Shown one piece after another: positions 6,221-6,303 of a stretch of 6,303 nucleotides of DNA. Under the pieces are notes generated by a model. It worked only from the letters and a program-made list of their open reading frames with translations. It made no database searches and was not told the origin of the DNA. Numbering within the stretch: position 1 is the stretch's first letter; each line of letters opens with the position of its first letter. Source of the stretch: CAVZLD01 sp964522605 (lineage in GTDB: Bacteria; Planctomycetota; Planctomycetia; Pirellulales; Pirellulaceae). The stretch covers positions 1 through 6,303 of the forward strand of contig CAZFWV010000383.1 of NCBI GenBank assembly GCA_964522605.1. Direction: 5' to 3'. Made by a program: the position numbers and the translations under genes.

Positions 6221-6275
6221 AGCGCATTTCAAAACCCGTCTTTCTCGAGGGGTGGCTGGTGGCAGAGCGCAGCGA

Positions 6276-6303
6276 TGCCCCAGCAGACCGGCGATCTGGG
6301 GCA
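6276..6303. repeat. Perfect 8-bp inverted repeat at the window edge, possible interspersed repeat
   Basis: TGCCCCAG (6276-6283) and CTGGGGCA (6296-6303) are perfectly complementary around a 12-nt loop. They follow a G-rich segment GGGGTGGCTGGTGGCAG at 6249-6265. The right arm ends exactly at the window edge, so the element may be longer. It could be a transcription-end hairpin of the feo operon, although no T-run is visible inside the window. It could also be the edge of a dispersed intergenic repeat; this kind of GGTGGCTGGTGGCAG...GATGCCCCAG phrase seems familiar from planctomycete intergenic DNA, from memory only. No gene is seen in 6221-6303. Confidence 0.4.

Overview
The window is GC-rich. 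It looks like a chromosomal segment of a planctomycete, probably of the Pirellula/Rhodopirellula kind. That placement is an inference. It rests on the Pro-rich outer-membrane-barrel protein and the zinc-ribbon membrane protein of unknown function, on weak or absent Shine-Dalgarno sites at most starts, and on a FeoB subtype with the gate sequence FACAIPGIMATR. No rRNA, tRNA, CRISPR array or complete mobile element is visible.

Layout: (1) 1-219 is non-coding and holds a long imperfect inverted repeat (86-98/136-148). (2) 220-1578 encodes an exported protein with a Pro/Ala/Gly/Tyr-rich N-terminal half and a C-terminal beta-barrel-like half ending in Phe. (3) 1579-1764 is an intergenic gap with a possible promoter near 1677-1704. 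(4) 1765-3150 encodes a single-pass membrane protein with an N-terminal four-cysteine zinc ribbon and a large C-terminal domain, function unknown. (5) 3151-3259 is the control region of the iron operon. It has a plausible -35/-10 pair followed by a near-perfect 19-bp palindrome resembling a Fur box. (6) 3260-6220 is a tight ferrous-iron uptake operon, feoA-feoA-feoB-(FeoB-associated Cys-rich small membrane protein), in which every junction is a 4-nt stop/start overlap. (7) 6221-6303 is non-coding and ends in a perfect 8-bp inverted repeat that touches the window edge and may be part of an interspersed repeat.

Function: FeoB is the GTPase-gated inner-membrane Fe(II) permease. The two FeoA proteins are small SH3-like partners thought to act on its cytoplasmic side. 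The last small protein carries one membrane helix and a CxxCxxC cluster, and probably belongs to the complex as an accessory subunit. The palindrome in the leader suggests repression by an iron-responsive Fur/DtxR-type regulator. The two upstream genes have their own spacing and probably separate promoters, so nothing in the sequence ties them firmly to iron uptake. The most notable points are the operator-like palindrome, the divergent cysteine-bearing first FeoA, the coiled-coil-like insertion in FeoB and the CxxCxxC subunit.
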